A stretch of 64,000 bases of DNA from the NCBI GenBank assembly GCA_016720545.1, contig JADKKK010000006.1, positions 421,709 through 485,708 on the forward strand. Reading direction: 5' to 3'. The position numbers and the translations under genes were made by a program. How positions within the stretch are numbered: the first letter of the stretch is position 1; each line of letters starts with the position of its first letter. The notes under the pieces were generated by a model, which saw only the letters and a program-made list of their open reading frames with translations, ran no database searches and was not told where the DNA came from. The DNA is from Myxococcales bacterium. GTDB lineage: Bacteria; Myxococcota_A; Polyangia; Polyangiales; Polyangiaceae. This document shows, one piece after another, positions 50,763 through 59,975 of this stretch.

Positions 50763-51470
50763 TCAGCGGTCGCCTCGACTCACCCGCAGCACGACCACGC
50801 GGCCGGTGCGGGTGGGAGTCGTGTGCTCGTGGGCGCACCCGGCGAGCTTCATGGCGCGCTTCGCCTCGCGGAGCTCGAGCTCGGCGCGCTGCCCCTTGAT
50901 GAACACGAGGCGGGCGCCGTCGCGCGCGAACGGCGCGGTCCACCCCAAGAGCGCCGCGAGCTTCGCGACCGCGCGGGCGGTCACGGCGTCGAACGCGCCG
51001 GCGAGCTCGGTCTCGCGGGCGTCCTCCGCGCGCTCGGCGATCACCGACACGTTGGAGAGCCCGATCGCCTCGGCCACGTCGGCGAGGAACGCGGCCTTCT
51101 TCTGCGTCGCCTCGAGCAGCGTCACCTCGAGGTCGGGGCGCGCGATCGCGAGCGGTATTCCGGGTACGCCCCCGCCCGAGCCCACATCGAGCACCGAGGC
51201 GCCCGGCGGAAGCGAGGCGAGCTCTGGCACGATCGACAGGCCGTCGAGGGCGTGCTTCGTCCACACCAAGAGCGGATCGGTGACGGCGGTGAGGTTCACC
51301 CGCTCGTTCATGGCGAGCAGCCGCGCGAGGTAGTCGCCGAGGCGGGCGAGCTGCTCGGGCGTGAGCGAGACGCCCAACTCGCGGAGCGAGTCGGCCAGGT
51401 CCGGAGGTACCGGCAGCGGCGGCGGGGACGGTAGCGGGAGGGGCTCGCGCGTGCCTTGCGTGCCTGACAT
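50763..51470 (-). CDS. rsmG: 16S rRNA guanine(527)-N7-methyltransferase
   Basis: From the ATG at 51470 the protein is 235 residues. NERVNLTAVTDPLLVWTKHALDGL is the family signature at the front, followed by SVLDVGSGGGVPGIPLAI (SAM site), LLEATQKKAAFLADV and DAVTARAVAKLAALL. It methylates N7 of G527 in 16S rRNA; loss gives low-level streptomycin resistance in other species. The usual neighbours (mnmG, parA) are absent. A short Pro-rich N-terminal leader is unusual but short. Confidence 0.93.
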   Translation of the reverse strand: MSGTQGTREPLPLPSPPPLPVPPDLADSLRELGVSLTPEQLARLGDYLARLLAMNERVNLTAVTDPLLVWTKHALDGLSIVPELASLPPGASVLDVGSGGGVPGIPLAIARPDLEVTLLEATQKKAAFLADVAEAIGLSNVSVIAERAEDARETELAGAFDAVTARAVAKLAALLGWTAPFARDGARLVFIKGQRAELELREAKRAMKLAGCAHEHTTPTRTGRVVVLRVSRGDR

Positions 51471-51487
51471 GCGCGCTGTGTAGCAGG

Positions 51488-52066
51488 TCACGCCCCCGGC
51501 GGGCGCGGGAGCTCGCGGACGACGGCGACGAGGTTGTGCAGCACCGCCGCGGTGGCGCCCCACACCAGCTCACCCTCGACCTGCCACCCGACCTTCGGGA
51601 ACACGCCGCGCGCACGCGCAGAGAAGACGCGGAGCGGCGCAGAGAAGGCGCGCGCGACCTCCACGGGGTCGGGCTCGGGCACGAACGGGCCACGCAGCCA
51701 CGCCACGTAGGGCGTGATGACGTACCCGGTGAAGGTGACCACGTCGTCGAGCGGGCCGAGCACGTCGGCCTGGTCGGCGGGCAGCCCAAGCTCCTCGCGC
51801 GCCTCCCTGAGCGCGGTCTCGAGCAGCGTGATGTCGCTCGGATCGCGCCTCCCCCCCGGGAACGAGACCTGCCCGCCGTGCCGCCGCATGGTCTCGGGCC
51901 GCTTCGTTAGCCACACGTGGGTGTCGCCGTCGCGCTCGAAGAGGCAGGCGAGCGTGGCGCTCTCGGCGCCGGCAGAGCCCACCGGGATCTCCGACCGAGC
52001 GCGATCGGCGAGCCGAGCGCGGAGCGCGTCGCGGAGAGCAGACTCGGGGAGCGGCGAATCGAGCAT
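51488..52066 (-). CDS. Nudix hydrolase, CoA-pyrophosphatase type
   Basis: The ATG at 52066 starts a 192-residue protein. The UPF0035 signature LTKRPETMRRHGGQVSFPGG is immediately followed by a Nudix box, GGRRDPSD then TALREAREELGL. The final REAREELGL is standard, and the box is of the loose type normal for this group. Such enzymes split CoA or oxidised CoA into 4'-phosphopantetheine and 3',5'-ADP. It lies 17 nt upstream of the rsmG start, so it may share its transcript. Confidence 0.88.
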   Translation of the reverse strand: MLDSPLPESALRDALRARLADRARSEIPVGSAGAESATLACLFERDGDTHVWLTKRPETMRRHGGQVSFPGGRRDPSDITLLETALREAREELGLPADQADVLGPLDDVVTFTGYVITPYVAWLRGPFVPEPDPVEVARAFSAPLRVFSARARGVFPKVGWQVEGELVWGATAAVLHNLVAVVRELPRPPGA

Positions 52067-52176
52067 GGGGAGCGGCCCTAGGGCGCGACGCCGGGCGAAG
52101 TCGATCGCGGCGCGACGCAAGAAGACTCTAAGGACGGTGAGCTTCACCGAGGAGGGGGCCGGGCGCGAAAATTCGG

Positions 52177-52812
52177 TCAGAAGAAGGGGTTCTTGTCGCG
52201 CTCGTCGGCGAGGGTCGTCGTGGGGCCGTGCCCTGTGACCACACGCGTGTCCCCTTCGAGGGTGAAGAGCTTGTCGCGGATGGATCGAAGGAGGGCGTCC
52301 GAGTCGCCGCCCCAAAGATCGGTGCGGCCAATGCTTCGCTTGAAGAGCGTGTCGCCCGTGAAGAGCACGCGCTCGCGGCCGTGCGTGAGCACGAAACACA
52401 CGCTGCCCGGGGTGTGTCCCGGGGTGTGCAGCACGCCGAGCTCACACGCGCCCGAGGTGACCGTGCCGCCGTCGACGAGGGTGCCTTCCATGTGCGTGCT
52501 CTCGGGCAGCGCGATGCCGAGCATCGCGGCCTGCACGGGCAACATGTCGTAGAGCGGGCGGTCCTGCTCGTGGATGAGCGCTGGTACCTCGTACGCGCGC
52601 ACGAGCCCGGGCGTGGCCCCGACGTGATCGATGTGCGTGTGGGTGTGGACGATGGCGGTGGGCACGACGCCGAGCGCGTCGAGCCGCGCGCGGATCTTCG
52701 GCAGCTCGCCGCCGGGGTCGACCACGATGGCGGTTTTCTTGTCTAGATCCGCGATGATAGAGCAGTTGCACCCCAGCGGCGCGACCGCGAAGTATTCGAC
52801 GTGCAAGGTCAT
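52177..52812 (-). CDS. Metallo-beta-lactamase-fold hydrolase (glyoxalase II-like)
   Basis: The 211-residue product has the zinc motif THTHIDH (His 58, His 60, Asp 62, His 63) after GLPVVPTAIV-like strands, then HTPGHTPGSVCF and LFTGDTLFKRSIGRTDLWGGD, with a late TGHGPTTTL. This is the standard glyoxalase-II/MBL hydrolase set with both metal sites. The nearest subgroup is the small hydroxyacylglutathione-hydrolase-like one. The substrate could be a thioester or another metabolite. It ends 110 bp before the Nudix gene start on the same strand. Confidence 0.88.
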   Translation of the reverse strand: MTLHVEYFAVAPLGCNCSIIADLDKKTAIVVDPGGELPKIRARLDALGVVPTAIVHTHTHIDHVGATPGLVRAYEVPALIHEQDRPLYDMLPVQAAMLGIALPESTHMEGTLVDGGTVTSGACELGVLHTPGHTPGSVCFVLTHGRERVLFTGDTLFKRSIGRTDLWGGDSDALLRSIRDKLFTLEGDTRVVTGHGPTTTLADERDKNPFF

Positions 52813-52910
52813 GGTGGACGCTGTAGCACTCCGCGCGCGCGCCGCGGAGCGCGGTCGCCGGGGACCGAACCGCGTTGCCACGCGCCTCCGCCCTTGCTGT
52901 CATGGTCGCC

Positions 52911-53423
52911 ATGCCCACGTCGCAGCACACGGGTGACCGCGAGCTCGTCGCGCCGAGCTCGCTAATCGCGCGCGCGCGCGCCCCGCGCCCCACCCTCGCC
53001 GGCCCGTTCGACGTGAAGGATCGCGAGGTCGCGCCGCTCTCCGCGTCCACGGTGCGCCTCGCCCGCGCGGTGACCGAGGCGATGTTCGCGACCGGCGAGG
53101 GCCCGCCGCCGGCCGATCGGCTCGAGTGGGTCACGACCGAGCTGCGCGGCTTCCTGGGGCACTCGCCGGACGCCTCGCGGGTGTTTCGGCTCTGCCTCTT
53201 CTTGGTGACCGGCCTCGGCCCGCTGCTCTCCCTGCGGCTCGGCTTCGCGTCGCGCCCGCTCGAGGAGCGCACGAGGTTGCTCGAGCGCGTCGAGAAGAGC
53301 CCGCTGTCGACGGCGCTGCTCGGCCTGAAAGCTGTACTCTGCATGTTGTACTTCGAGCACCCGGACGCCGCGCGCTCGATCGGGGCGCCCGTGGGCGACG
53401 AGGGCTGCAAGGTGAAGGCTTGA
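52911..53423 (+). CDS. Small partner protein of the GMC oxidoreductase (unknown family)
   Basis: The ATG at 52911 gives 170 residues; an ATG at 52902 is 3 codons earlier. The middle contains a helical stretch with TVRLARAVTEAMFATGEG, RVFRLCLFLVTGLGPLLSLRLGF and LKAVLCMLYFEHPDAARSIG. These helices, the lack of cofactor motifs, and the overlap of the stop with the next start resemble small subunits such as gluconate 2-dehydrogenase subunit 3, which lie before GMC flavoproteins. That identity is only suggested by position and size. Confidence 0.6.
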   Translation: MPTSQHTGDRELVAPSSLIARARAPRPTLAGPFDVKDREVAPLSASTVRLARAVTEAMFATGEGPPPADRLEWVTTELRGFLGHSPDASRVFRLCLFLVTGLGPLLSLRLGFASRPLEERTRLLERVEKSPLSTALLGLKAVLCMLYFEHPDAARSIGAPVGDEGCKVKA

Positions 53424-54964
53424 TCCCCGTCGTCAGCGGCCGGTCGCACCCCCGCGACACGCCGCTCGTGCTCGACGCCGACGTGGTGGTGGTGGGCTCC
53501 GGCGCTTCGGGCGCGGTGGTGGCCTGCGAGCTCGCCGAGGCCGGGCACCGCGTGGTGGTGCTGGAGGAGGGCCCGTTCGTCCCCGGGCTCGACCACGGCG
53601 CGATGCGCGTCAGCGAGTCGCTCCGCCACGTGTGGCGCGGCGCGGGCCTCACGGTCGCGTACGGACTGGGCGACACGCCGCACATCAACATGACCATGGG
53701 GCGCGTGGTGGGCGGCTCGTCGGTCATCACCGGCGGCGTGTGCTTCCGCGTGCCCGACGCCGTGCTCGGCGTGTGGCAGAAGGAGCGCGGCCTCCACGAG
53801 CTCTCCGAGCGGTCGCTCGAGCCCTGCTACGCGTCGGTCGAGCGCGCGGTGCACGTGGAGACGGTGCCCGAGCACATGCGCTCGCGGTCGACGCAGCTCT
53901 TCGCCGAGGGGGCCGCCCGACGCGGCCTCGAGATCAAGCCCATCCGGCGCAACACCGAGGGTTGCAACGGCTGCGGGCGCTGCAACTTCGGCTGCCCGCA
54001 CGTGGCCAAGCTCAGTGTAGACCTCACGTATCTGCCGCGCGCGGCGGCGAAGGGCGCGCGCATCTACGCCGACTGCCTCGCCGACCAGGTGCTCATGAAG
54101 GGCGAGCGCGCCGTGGGCGTGGCGGGCCACCTGCTGAACGGAAAGGGCGGCGGGCCTGGCGACACCTTCGTGGTCCACGCGCCGCTCGTGGTGCTGGCGG
54201 CGGGCGCGGCGTTCACGCCGCTGCTCCTCCGGCGATCAGGCGTCACCGGGGTGTCCGGGCAGGTGGGAAAGAACGTCACCGTGCACCCTGGATTCCGCAT
54301 GATCGCGCGCTTCGACGAGGAGGTGCAGGGGTGGTCGGGCTCGATGCAGGCGGCCTACACAGACTCCCTCGAGCACGACCGCATCACCTTGGTCGGCCTG
54401 TTCATCCCGCCCGCGATCATGGCGGCCACCATGCCGGGCGTCGGCCCCTCGCTCCTGCGGCGCGCGGGCCAGGTGAAGCACCTCGCGGTGTTCGGGGGCA
54501 TCATCCACGACGAGGGCGGCGGTCGCGTCTGGCCCGGCCTCGGGCGCGAGCCCATCGTCACGTACCGCATGGCGCGCGAGGACCGCGCGCTCGTCCCGCG
54601 CGTCATCCGCGAGATGGGCGAGGCGTTCTTCGCGGCCGGCGCGCGCGAGGTGTTCGCGCCCGTCCTCGGCGCGCCAGGCATGGACGCCGACACGTTCCGC
54701 GCCTTCCCCTTCGAGCGCGTGCACGCGCGCGACATCGAGTGCTCCTCGCAGCACCCGCTCGGGAGCTGCCGCATGGGCAAGACCCGCGAGCACTCGGTGG
54801 TCGATCCTTACGGCAAGGTGTGGGACACCCGCGGCCTCTACGTGGCCGACGGCAGCATCGTGCCCACGAGCCTTGGAGTGAACCCGCAGCTCGCCATCAT
54901 GACGCTGGCCACCCGGGTCGCGTGGCACCTGCGCGACGACGTGCTCGGCGCGCAGGCTCACTGA
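53420..54964 (+). CDS. GMC-family FAD-dependent oxidoreductase with Cys cluster
   Basis: A TTG at 53420 overlaps the upstream stop (TTGA) and starts a 514-residue protein; a GTG 16 codons later is the alternative. FAD binding is shown by VVVGSGASGAVVACELAEAG (GSGASG 26-31) and MGRVVGGSSVITGGVCFRVPD. A cluster CNGCGRCNFGCP has cysteines 182, 185, 188 and 192, as found in a branch of GMC enzymes. The C-terminal CSSQHPLGSCRMG and LGVNPQLAIMTLATR carry the catalytic His and Asn region. It oxidises an alcohol; the substrate is unknown. The Cys group could bind an iron-sulfur centre, which would be unusual but is seen in relatives. Confidence 0.85.
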   Translation: MIPVVSGRSHPRDTPLVLDADVVVVGSGASGAVVACELAEAGHRVVVLEEGPFVPGLDHGAMRVSESLRHVWRGAGLTVAYGLGDTPHINMTMGRVVGGSSVITGGVCFRVPDAVLGVWQKERGLHELSERSLEPCYASVERAVHVETVPEHMRSRSTQLFAEGAARRGLEIKPIRRNTEGCNGCGRCNFGCPHVAKLSVDLTYLPRAAAKGARIYADCLADQVLMKGERAVGVAGHLLNGKGGGPGDTFVVHAPLVVLAAGAAFTPLLLRRSGVTGVSGQVGKNVTVHPGFRMIARFDEEVQGWSGSMQAAYTDSLEHDRITLVGLFIPPAIMAATMPGVGPSLLRRAGQVKHLAVFGGIIHDEGGGRVWPGLGREPIVTYRMAREDRALVPRVIREMGEAFFAAGAREVFAPVLGAPGMDADTFRAFPFERVHARDIECSSQHPLGSCRMGKTREHSVVDPYGKVWDTRGLYVADGSIVPTSLGVNPQLAIMTLATRVAWHLRDDVLGAQAH

Positions 54965-55030
54965 GGCCCGAGCCTCTCACGCGCCAGACGACGTGCGCGC
55001 GTGAGAGCCGGGTGATCCGCGCGCGCGCGG

Positions 55031-56446
55031 TTACTGGGCGATGGTGAAGTTGTCCACGCAGGTGAGCGCCACGTCGGCGGCCCGACCGACGACGAAGCCC
55101 GCGCGGTTGAAGGTGATCCCGCCGACCACGTTGGCGCTGGCCATGCCCCCGGGGACCGGCGCACCGCCCGCCGTGAGCGCGACCGAGATGGCGCCCGACG
55201 GGTTGAAGGTGGCCGCCAGGTGGTAGGTGGTGCCGGCCGTGAGGTTCACGTCGGTCGGACCCGCGAGCGTCGTGCCGCCGAGCGACTTGATGTACAGGCG
55301 CGGCGGCATCGAGCCGCCGTCGACCCCGGCGAAGAAGCCGGAGGTGATGGTGCCCGCGTTGTCGAGCGCGACCATCGCGTTGGTCTCGAGGCCCGCTGTG
55401 GCGGTAGCGACCCAATCGTACTCCACGGTGGTGGGCGCTTGGTTTATGCGCATCAGCGCCACGCTCTGGTCGTCGCCGCACGCGGACTCGCCCTTCAGCG
55501 TCGGGGCGGAGAGCTGCGCGGGATAGGTGATCCAGCAGCCACCGATCGACGCCGAGTCCGGACGCGCGAAGGGCTCCAAGAAGGTCGCGACCGGGCCGCA
55601 GGTGGCGCTGTCCGCACCGGCATCCGGTGCGCCCGTGTCCGGTGCGCCCGTGTCCGGTGCGCCCGTGTCCGGGGCGCCCGTGTCCGGGGTACCGGTGTCG
55701 GGGACGCTCGCGTCGGTGCCACCGTCCGCGAGGCGGTAGCGCGTGCAAGGCTCCGACGCGATGCAGGTCTCCACGCGAGGGCAGTCTTGGGTCGGCTTGA
55801 GCGCGCCCTCGATGCAAGCGGCCACCCGCCCCCACGCGTCCGGGAGGCACGTGGCGCGCGCCGTCGCGCAGCCGCTCGCGCAGTCGGTCGTGCACGCCTG
55901 GATCTTCGGGCAGAGCTCCTGGCAGGTCGCGTTCGCGTCCAGCCGGAGCCCGACGATGTAGACGCTGAACCGGGACGTCTGGAACTTCGCCTTGCCGCCC
56001 TCGAACGTCGCGCCGGGGACAATCTCCCAGGTGGTGTCCTTCTCGTCGTCGAGGCGAAGGACGACGAGGTCGGTCCGCGTGGAGGTGAAGGGGAGCGTGA
56101 TCGTGATCGGCACCGCGAAGGTGAGCCCGTGCGGCGTGAACGCGACGGGGGCCGACACGAACTCGATCTGGGCGGGCTTCGCCTGCACCTTGGCGGGATC
56201 GATTTGGGTGACCTCGACCTTCACGCTCCCCGTGACGGCGCCGGCCGGAATGTCCAGAGTCTCGCCGCTGGGGAGGGCGACCTGACCGCCCGCCGCGGAG
56301 ACCTCCTTCGAGACGGAACCGCCGGGCACGACCGGGTTTGCGGTCACGACCGGCGGCGTGGGGCTCGGCACCGGGTCGCTCTTGCAGGCCCCGGCGACGA
56401 ACAGCACACCAAGCAACGCGACCCCGAGTCCCCGCTTAATTGACAT
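55031..56446 (-). CDS. ZU5-like domain lipoprotein with variable PDTGA repeat
   Basis: This 471-residue protein (ATG 56446; an ATG at 56464 would add six residues) has lipobox AGAC (Cys 21). Residues of about 40-150 contain a ZU5-like beta domain (GGQVALPSGETLDIPAGAVTGSVKVEV, TPHGLTFAVPITITLPF). A short Cys-rich section follows (CQELCPKIQACTTDCASGCATARATC), then a linker with PDTGA repeated about five times from a 15-bp unit. The C-terminal part, from ATFLEPFARPDSASIGGCW, has the look of a laminin-G-like sandwich. A surface adhesin or scaffold is the inferred role. Confidence 0.72.
   Translation of the reverse strand: MSIKRGLGVALLGVLFVAGACKSDPVPSPTPPVVTANPVVPGGSVSKEVSAAGGQVALPSGETLDIPAGAVTGSVKVEVTQIDPAKVQAKPAQIEFVSAPVAFTPHGLTFAVPITITLPFTSTRTDLVVLRLDDEKDTTWEIVPGATFEGGKAKFQTSRFSVYIVGLRLDANATCQELCPKIQACTTDCASGCATARATCLPDAWGRVAACIEGALKPTQDCPRVETCIASEPCTRYRLADGGTDASVPDTGTPDTGAPDTGAPDTGAPDTGAPDAGADSATCGPVATFLEPFARPDSASIGGCWITYPAQLSAPTLKGESACGDDQSVALMRINQAPTTVEYDWVATATAGLETNAMVALDNAGTITSGFFAGVDGGSMPPRLYIKSLGGTTLAGPTDVNLTAGTTYHLAATFNPSGAISVALTAGGAPVPGGMASANVVGGITFNRAGFVVGRAADVALTCVDNFTIAQ
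55619..55705. repeat. 15-bp tandem repeat encoding GAPDT units
   Basis: The 15-bp unit GGTGCGCCCGTGTCC is repeated about five times with some drift (T/G at one place). It lies in the linker of the ZU5-like lipoprotein and preserves the reading frame. Confidence 0.85.
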
Positions 56447-56811
56447 TATCCCAGGGTGGTACATCCACGTGCCGCTGACAAGCGCGGGACGAAGGATCGA
56501 GCGCGATCAGCGCGGGTGGAGCAACGCGCCACCGAGCCAACCGAGAGAGCTCAGCCAGGCGATCGAAATGAGGGACCTCGCCAGGATTATTCATCAAGCT
56601 CATTTCGACGAGCCACGCAGACCGCAGCGAAGAGCTTGCACCTCCGCACCGCAGGACCGAGGGCTGTCCGTACGCTGCAGGTCCGAGGAGCACCGTACGA
56701 GCTCTGCAGCAGGGGATCGGATGGCTCGCTGACGCAAACGTTGCGTTGCGGCGCCGGTCGAAGCGGGTAGCGTGAACGGGCTGGTGGGCGCGGGCCGGCG
56801 GAGGAGGCTGC
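56447..56811. other. Divergent intergenic region with a dyad
   Basis: About 365 bp between two divergent lipoprotein genes. It contains the dyad listed next, and a CTGCAGGTCC/CTCTGCAGC area near 56680-56715. No small gene was convincing and no known RNA structure was recognised. Confidence 0.5.
56563..56608. promoter_or_regulatory. Dyad TCGAAATGAG-N26-CTCATTTCGA
   Basis: The 10-bp arms (56563-56572 and 56599-56608) are perfect inverted repeats with a 26-bp spacer that contains an AT-rich TTATTCATC. It sits between the divergent lipoprotein genes and could act as an operator, or form an RNA hairpin. Confidence 0.45.
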
Positions 56812-58965
56812 GTGGGTCGAATTTCTCGTTCGTCGGGCTCTCGAACAGCGCTGGTCGCGAGCCTCGCTATCGCAAGCGGCGCGGTGGCTGCGTGCAGCTC
56901 CACGCCGGCGGCCGCGCCGGCGGCCACGGACGCGGCGCCGCCCGTCTCCGCGAGGGTGGACGCGTCTCCGCCGCCGGTGGTCGACGCGTCCGTGCCCGAC
57001 TCCGCCGTCCCGTGCGGGAAGAACCTGCCGAAGAAGTGCGGCGTCGGTGAGGCGTGCGTCGAGCCCACCGACTGCGAGTCTCTCAACTGCACCGGCGGCG
57101 CGTGCGTCGCGAGCTCGTGCACGAACAAGGTGCAAGACGGCAAGGAGACCGGCGTCGACTGCGGAGGCACCTGCCCCACGCGGTGCGACGGCGAGCCCTG
57201 CACCAAGAACGAAGAGTGCCAGAGCACCACCTGCGCGCCCGACAGGACCTGCGCCCCGCCTGGCACCAAGACGTGCGGCGTGGGGCTCCCGAACCCGTGC
57301 GAGAACGGCGAGGTCTGCCTGCAGGACCTCGACTGCCGCACGGACTACTGCCGAGCGCTCGCGTGCACCGCGCCCCCGGCGGGCGTTCACCAAGACGGGC
57401 GCCGCAACGGCGGCGAGACGGGGATCGACTGCGGGGGTAGCGCAGCCCCTGCCCGGCTCTGCGGGGCGGGGCAGAAGTGCAAGGTCAGCGACGACTGCGT
57501 GTCGACGTGCACGGGCAGCGTGTGCGACGCGCCCAGCGCGACCGACGGCAAGAAGAACAACGGCGAGACCGACGTCGACTGCGGCGGACCGAACGCCCCG
57601 CGCTGCGTGCTCACCCGCGCCTGCGCGACCGACAACGACTGCCAGCTCCGAGCGTGCGCCGCGAACGTGTGCGTGACGCCCACCTCAGACGACAACGTGA
57701 AGAACGGCCTCGAGTCGGACATCGACTGCGGCGGCGGCGCGGTGACGGAGGGCGCCGTGAGCTATCAGGCGCCCGCATGCAGGGACGACAAGCGCTGCAC
57801 GGCCGCCACCGACTGCCTCTCCGAGGCGTGCTCGCCGACCGGCCGTTGCGTCGCCAAATCGTGCTCCACGGCCGAGACCGCGGGCATCGGGACCTGCGGC
57901 ACGAAGGAGGTCGGCGAGGCCGGGGCCGCGCACGAGTCGTGCTGCCGGTCGCTCACGCTGCCCACGCGGACCACGAAGCGCCTCGACAAGTACGAGATCA
58001 CCGCCGGGCGCATGCGCACCTTCGTCACCGCCGTCGGCCCGAACGTGCGCGCGTGGGTGGCCGCCTACGTGGCGGCGAACCCGGGCTCGCAGCTCGACGG
58101 GCTCCTCTCGCTCGCGCCGGTGGTGGGGAATCTGTACCCGTCGACGCGCTCGGGTCCACTCAACATCGTGGCCCACCTCGGCGCGATCGACATCGACAAC
58201 TACGACGGCATTCGCGGCTGCTCGAACTGGTACGACGTCGCGAACCCAGCGTCAGGCAACTTCGGCGCGGGGACCTACTGGCAGCCGGACGCCGACCTCG
58301 CCCAATACGGGATCCCACCGCGCACGATCCCGCGGACCACGCTCGACGCGAAGCCCCTCACCTGCGTGACCCCGCTGATGCTCGCGGCGTTCTGCGCGTG
58401 GGACGGCGGCGAGCTCGCCCGCCACGCCGACTACATGGACGCGTGGGGCGCCTACAATCAGCCCATGGGGCCCACCGATCCCGGGAGGCCGGCCTACAAC
58501 TGGTGCAACGGCCGCCCCGGCAACGGCGGCTGGTCGTGCCAGGACACCGCGCTCGGCAACGGCGGCATCTTCTACGAGTTCCCCAGAAACCAGGTGGAGA
58601 GCCGCGACCTCAGCATTTGGATCGCGGCGCCGGGCCGGTTCACCACGGACGCGACCTACCTCAAGTCGGGTGGCGAGTCTTGGTACGATCTCATGGCGAA
58701 CCTCGGCGAGTACACCGGCGATTTCTCTGCCCCCACGTCGAACTTCTGCGACTTCTCCACCGCTCCCGCGCCCGGAGCCACCACGTGCACGCGCTCGAAC
58801 AAGCCCGTGGGTGCCATCGGAACGCGCTACACGGGTATCCCGCTCGCCGGCATCGTCGGGCGCTCCTGGGAGGGGCACAACTACGGTCGCGGCAACACTG
58901 CCAACTTCCAGGTGATGTTCCAATATGGCAAGTTCGGCGGACGGTGCGCGCGCCCCGCGCAGTAG
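56812..58965 (+). CDS. Large Cys-rich lipoprotein with FGE/SUMF1-like C-terminal domain
   Basis: The 717-residue protein begins at a GTG, has lipobox VAAC (Cys 28), a Pro/Ala linker and then four Cys modules of about 50-65 residues, each with a T/S-x-x-DCGG turn (TGVDCGG, TGIDCGG, TDVDCGG, SDIDCGG). The C-terminal half (from about residue 375) has CCRSLTLPTRTTKRLDKYEITAGR, TPLMLAAFCAWDGGELARHADY, SWYDLMANLGEYTGDF, SWEGHNYGRGNTANFQVMFQYGKFGGRCARPAQ, matching the protein at 36577 along its whole C-terminal domain. It is an FGE-like fold with added disulfides; surface binding is inferred. Confidence 0.78.
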   Translation: MGRISRSSGSRTALVASLAIASGAVAACSSTPAAAPAATDAAPPVSARVDASPPPVVDASVPDSAVPCGKNLPKKCGVGEACVEPTDCESLNCTGGACVASSCTNKVQDGKETGVDCGGTCPTRCDGEPCTKNEECQSTTCAPDRTCAPPGTKTCGVGLPNPCENGEVCLQDLDCRTDYCRALACTAPPAGVHQDGRRNGGETGIDCGGSAAPARLCGAGQKCKVSDDCVSTCTGSVCDAPSATDGKKNNGETDVDCGGPNAPRCVLTRACATDNDCQLRACAANVCVTPTSDDNVKNGLESDIDCGGGAVTEGAVSYQAPACRDDKRCTAATDCLSEACSPTGRCVAKSCSTAETAGIGTCGTKEVGEAGAAHESCCRSLTLPTRTTKRLDKYEITAGRMRTFVTAVGPNVRAWVAAYVAANPGSQLDGLLSLAPVVGNLYPSTRSGPLNIVAHLGAIDIDNYDGIRGCSNWYDVANPASGNFGAGTYWQPDADLAQYGIPPRTIPRTTLDAKPLTCVTPLMLAAFCAWDGGELARHADYMDAWGAYNQPMGPTDPGRPAYNWCNGRPGNGGWSCQDTALGNGGIFYEFPRNQVESRDLSIWIAAPGRFTTDATYLKSGGESWYDLMANLGEYTGDFSAPTSNFCDFSTAPAPGATTCTRSNKPVGAIGTRYTGIPLAGIVGRSWEGHNYGRGNTANFQVMFQYGKFGGRCARPAQ

Positions 58966-59116
58966 GCGCAGTAGGCCGCTCGCGAGCGGAGGAGCGGAGC
59001 CCGACTCGCGCACCCGCTCGCCGCGCTGGCGGCGCGCGTAGATGGCAGTCGCAGACTGAGCACGAGGCGGCGCGCGGAGCCCCCCGTGGGCTCCTCGCCG
59101 TAGCGCAGGCCCCGGC

Positions 59117-59941
59117 GTGGCCCTGACTACGGCGCGTCGCTGGGCCCCTCGCGTCGCGCTGGGTCTCGCGGCGGCGGTTGGCGCTTACGCCTTTGGCGTC
59201 GAGCCACGCTGGGTCGAGGTCACACGTCCACGCCGGACCTGGTCCGGAGGGCCCCCCGCGGCGGCAGCGAGCCCGCTCCGCGTCATGCACCTGAGCGATC
59301 TCCACGGGACGTCCCCGGGCCACGTGGAGGAGCGTGTGATGCAGCTCGTGGAGTCTGAGCGCCCCGACCTCATCGTGCTCACGGGGGACACCTGCGACCA
59401 AGGCACCTTCGCGGCCTACGCGCCGTTCCTCGCGCGCCTCCACGCGCCGCTCGGCGTCTTCGCCGTGCAGGGCAACTGGGAGCACTGGCGCCCCGCGGTG
59501 GACGAGATCGAGGCCTATCGCGCGGCCAACATCACGCTGCTCGTCAACGAGGCGAGGAAGGTCCGCGACGATGTCTGGGTGATCGGCTTCGACGACCTGA
59601 CCGGCGGCTCACCCGACGCGGAGAGGGCGCTCCGCGACGTACCTCGCGACGCGAACGGCGTGAGGACCATCGCCCTCATGCACTCTCCGCAGTTCTTCGA
59701 CGCCATCGCGGGACGCGTGACGATCGCGTTCGCTGGGCACACGCATGGCGGGCAGGTGTGCGCGCCGGTCGTCGGGCCGCTCTGGCTGCCACCCGGCTGC
59801 GGTCGCTACGTGGCGGGTCCGTACGAGGCCCGCGGCTCGTGGATGTATGTCAGCCGAGGCCTCGGGACGTCGATCCTTCCGGTTCGCTTCCTCGCCCGAC
59901 CCGAGATCGCGATCGTCACGCTGGACGACGGGACCCCGTGA
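59117..59941 (+). CDS. Membrane-anchored calcineurin-like metallophosphoesterase (YkuE-like)
   Basis: This 274-residue protein has an N-terminal hydrophobic leader (about 10-28) and metal motifs RVMHLSDLHGT, IVLTGDTCDQG, AVQGNWEHW (the usual GNHD is GNWEHW here), IALMHSP and IAFAGHTHGGQVCAPVVG. This is the YkuE/TMEM62-like set of small phosphoesterases; the N-E-H pattern at the fourth ligand is common in the group. It should act at the outer face of the inner membrane, possibly on UDP-diacylglucosamine or phospholipid heads, but the substrate is not shown. The start is a GTG with a TAGCGC hexamer 10 nt before. Confidence 0.87.
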   Translation: MALTTARRWAPRVALGLAAAVGAYAFGVEPRWVEVTRPRRTWSGGPPAAAASPLRVMHLSDLHGTSPGHVEERVMQLVESERPDLIVLTGDTCDQGTFAAYAPFLARLHAPLGVFAVQGNWEHWRPAVDEIEAYRAANITLLVNEARKVRDDVWVIGFDDLTGGSPDAERALRDVPRDANGVRTIALMHSPQFFDAIAGRVTIAFAGHTHGGQVCAPVVGPLWLPPGCGRYVAGPYEARGSWMYVSRGLGTSILPVRFLARPEIAIVTLDDGTP

Positions 59942-59975
59942 GCCGCGCGGGGTCGCCCCGGCGAACGCGACGACG

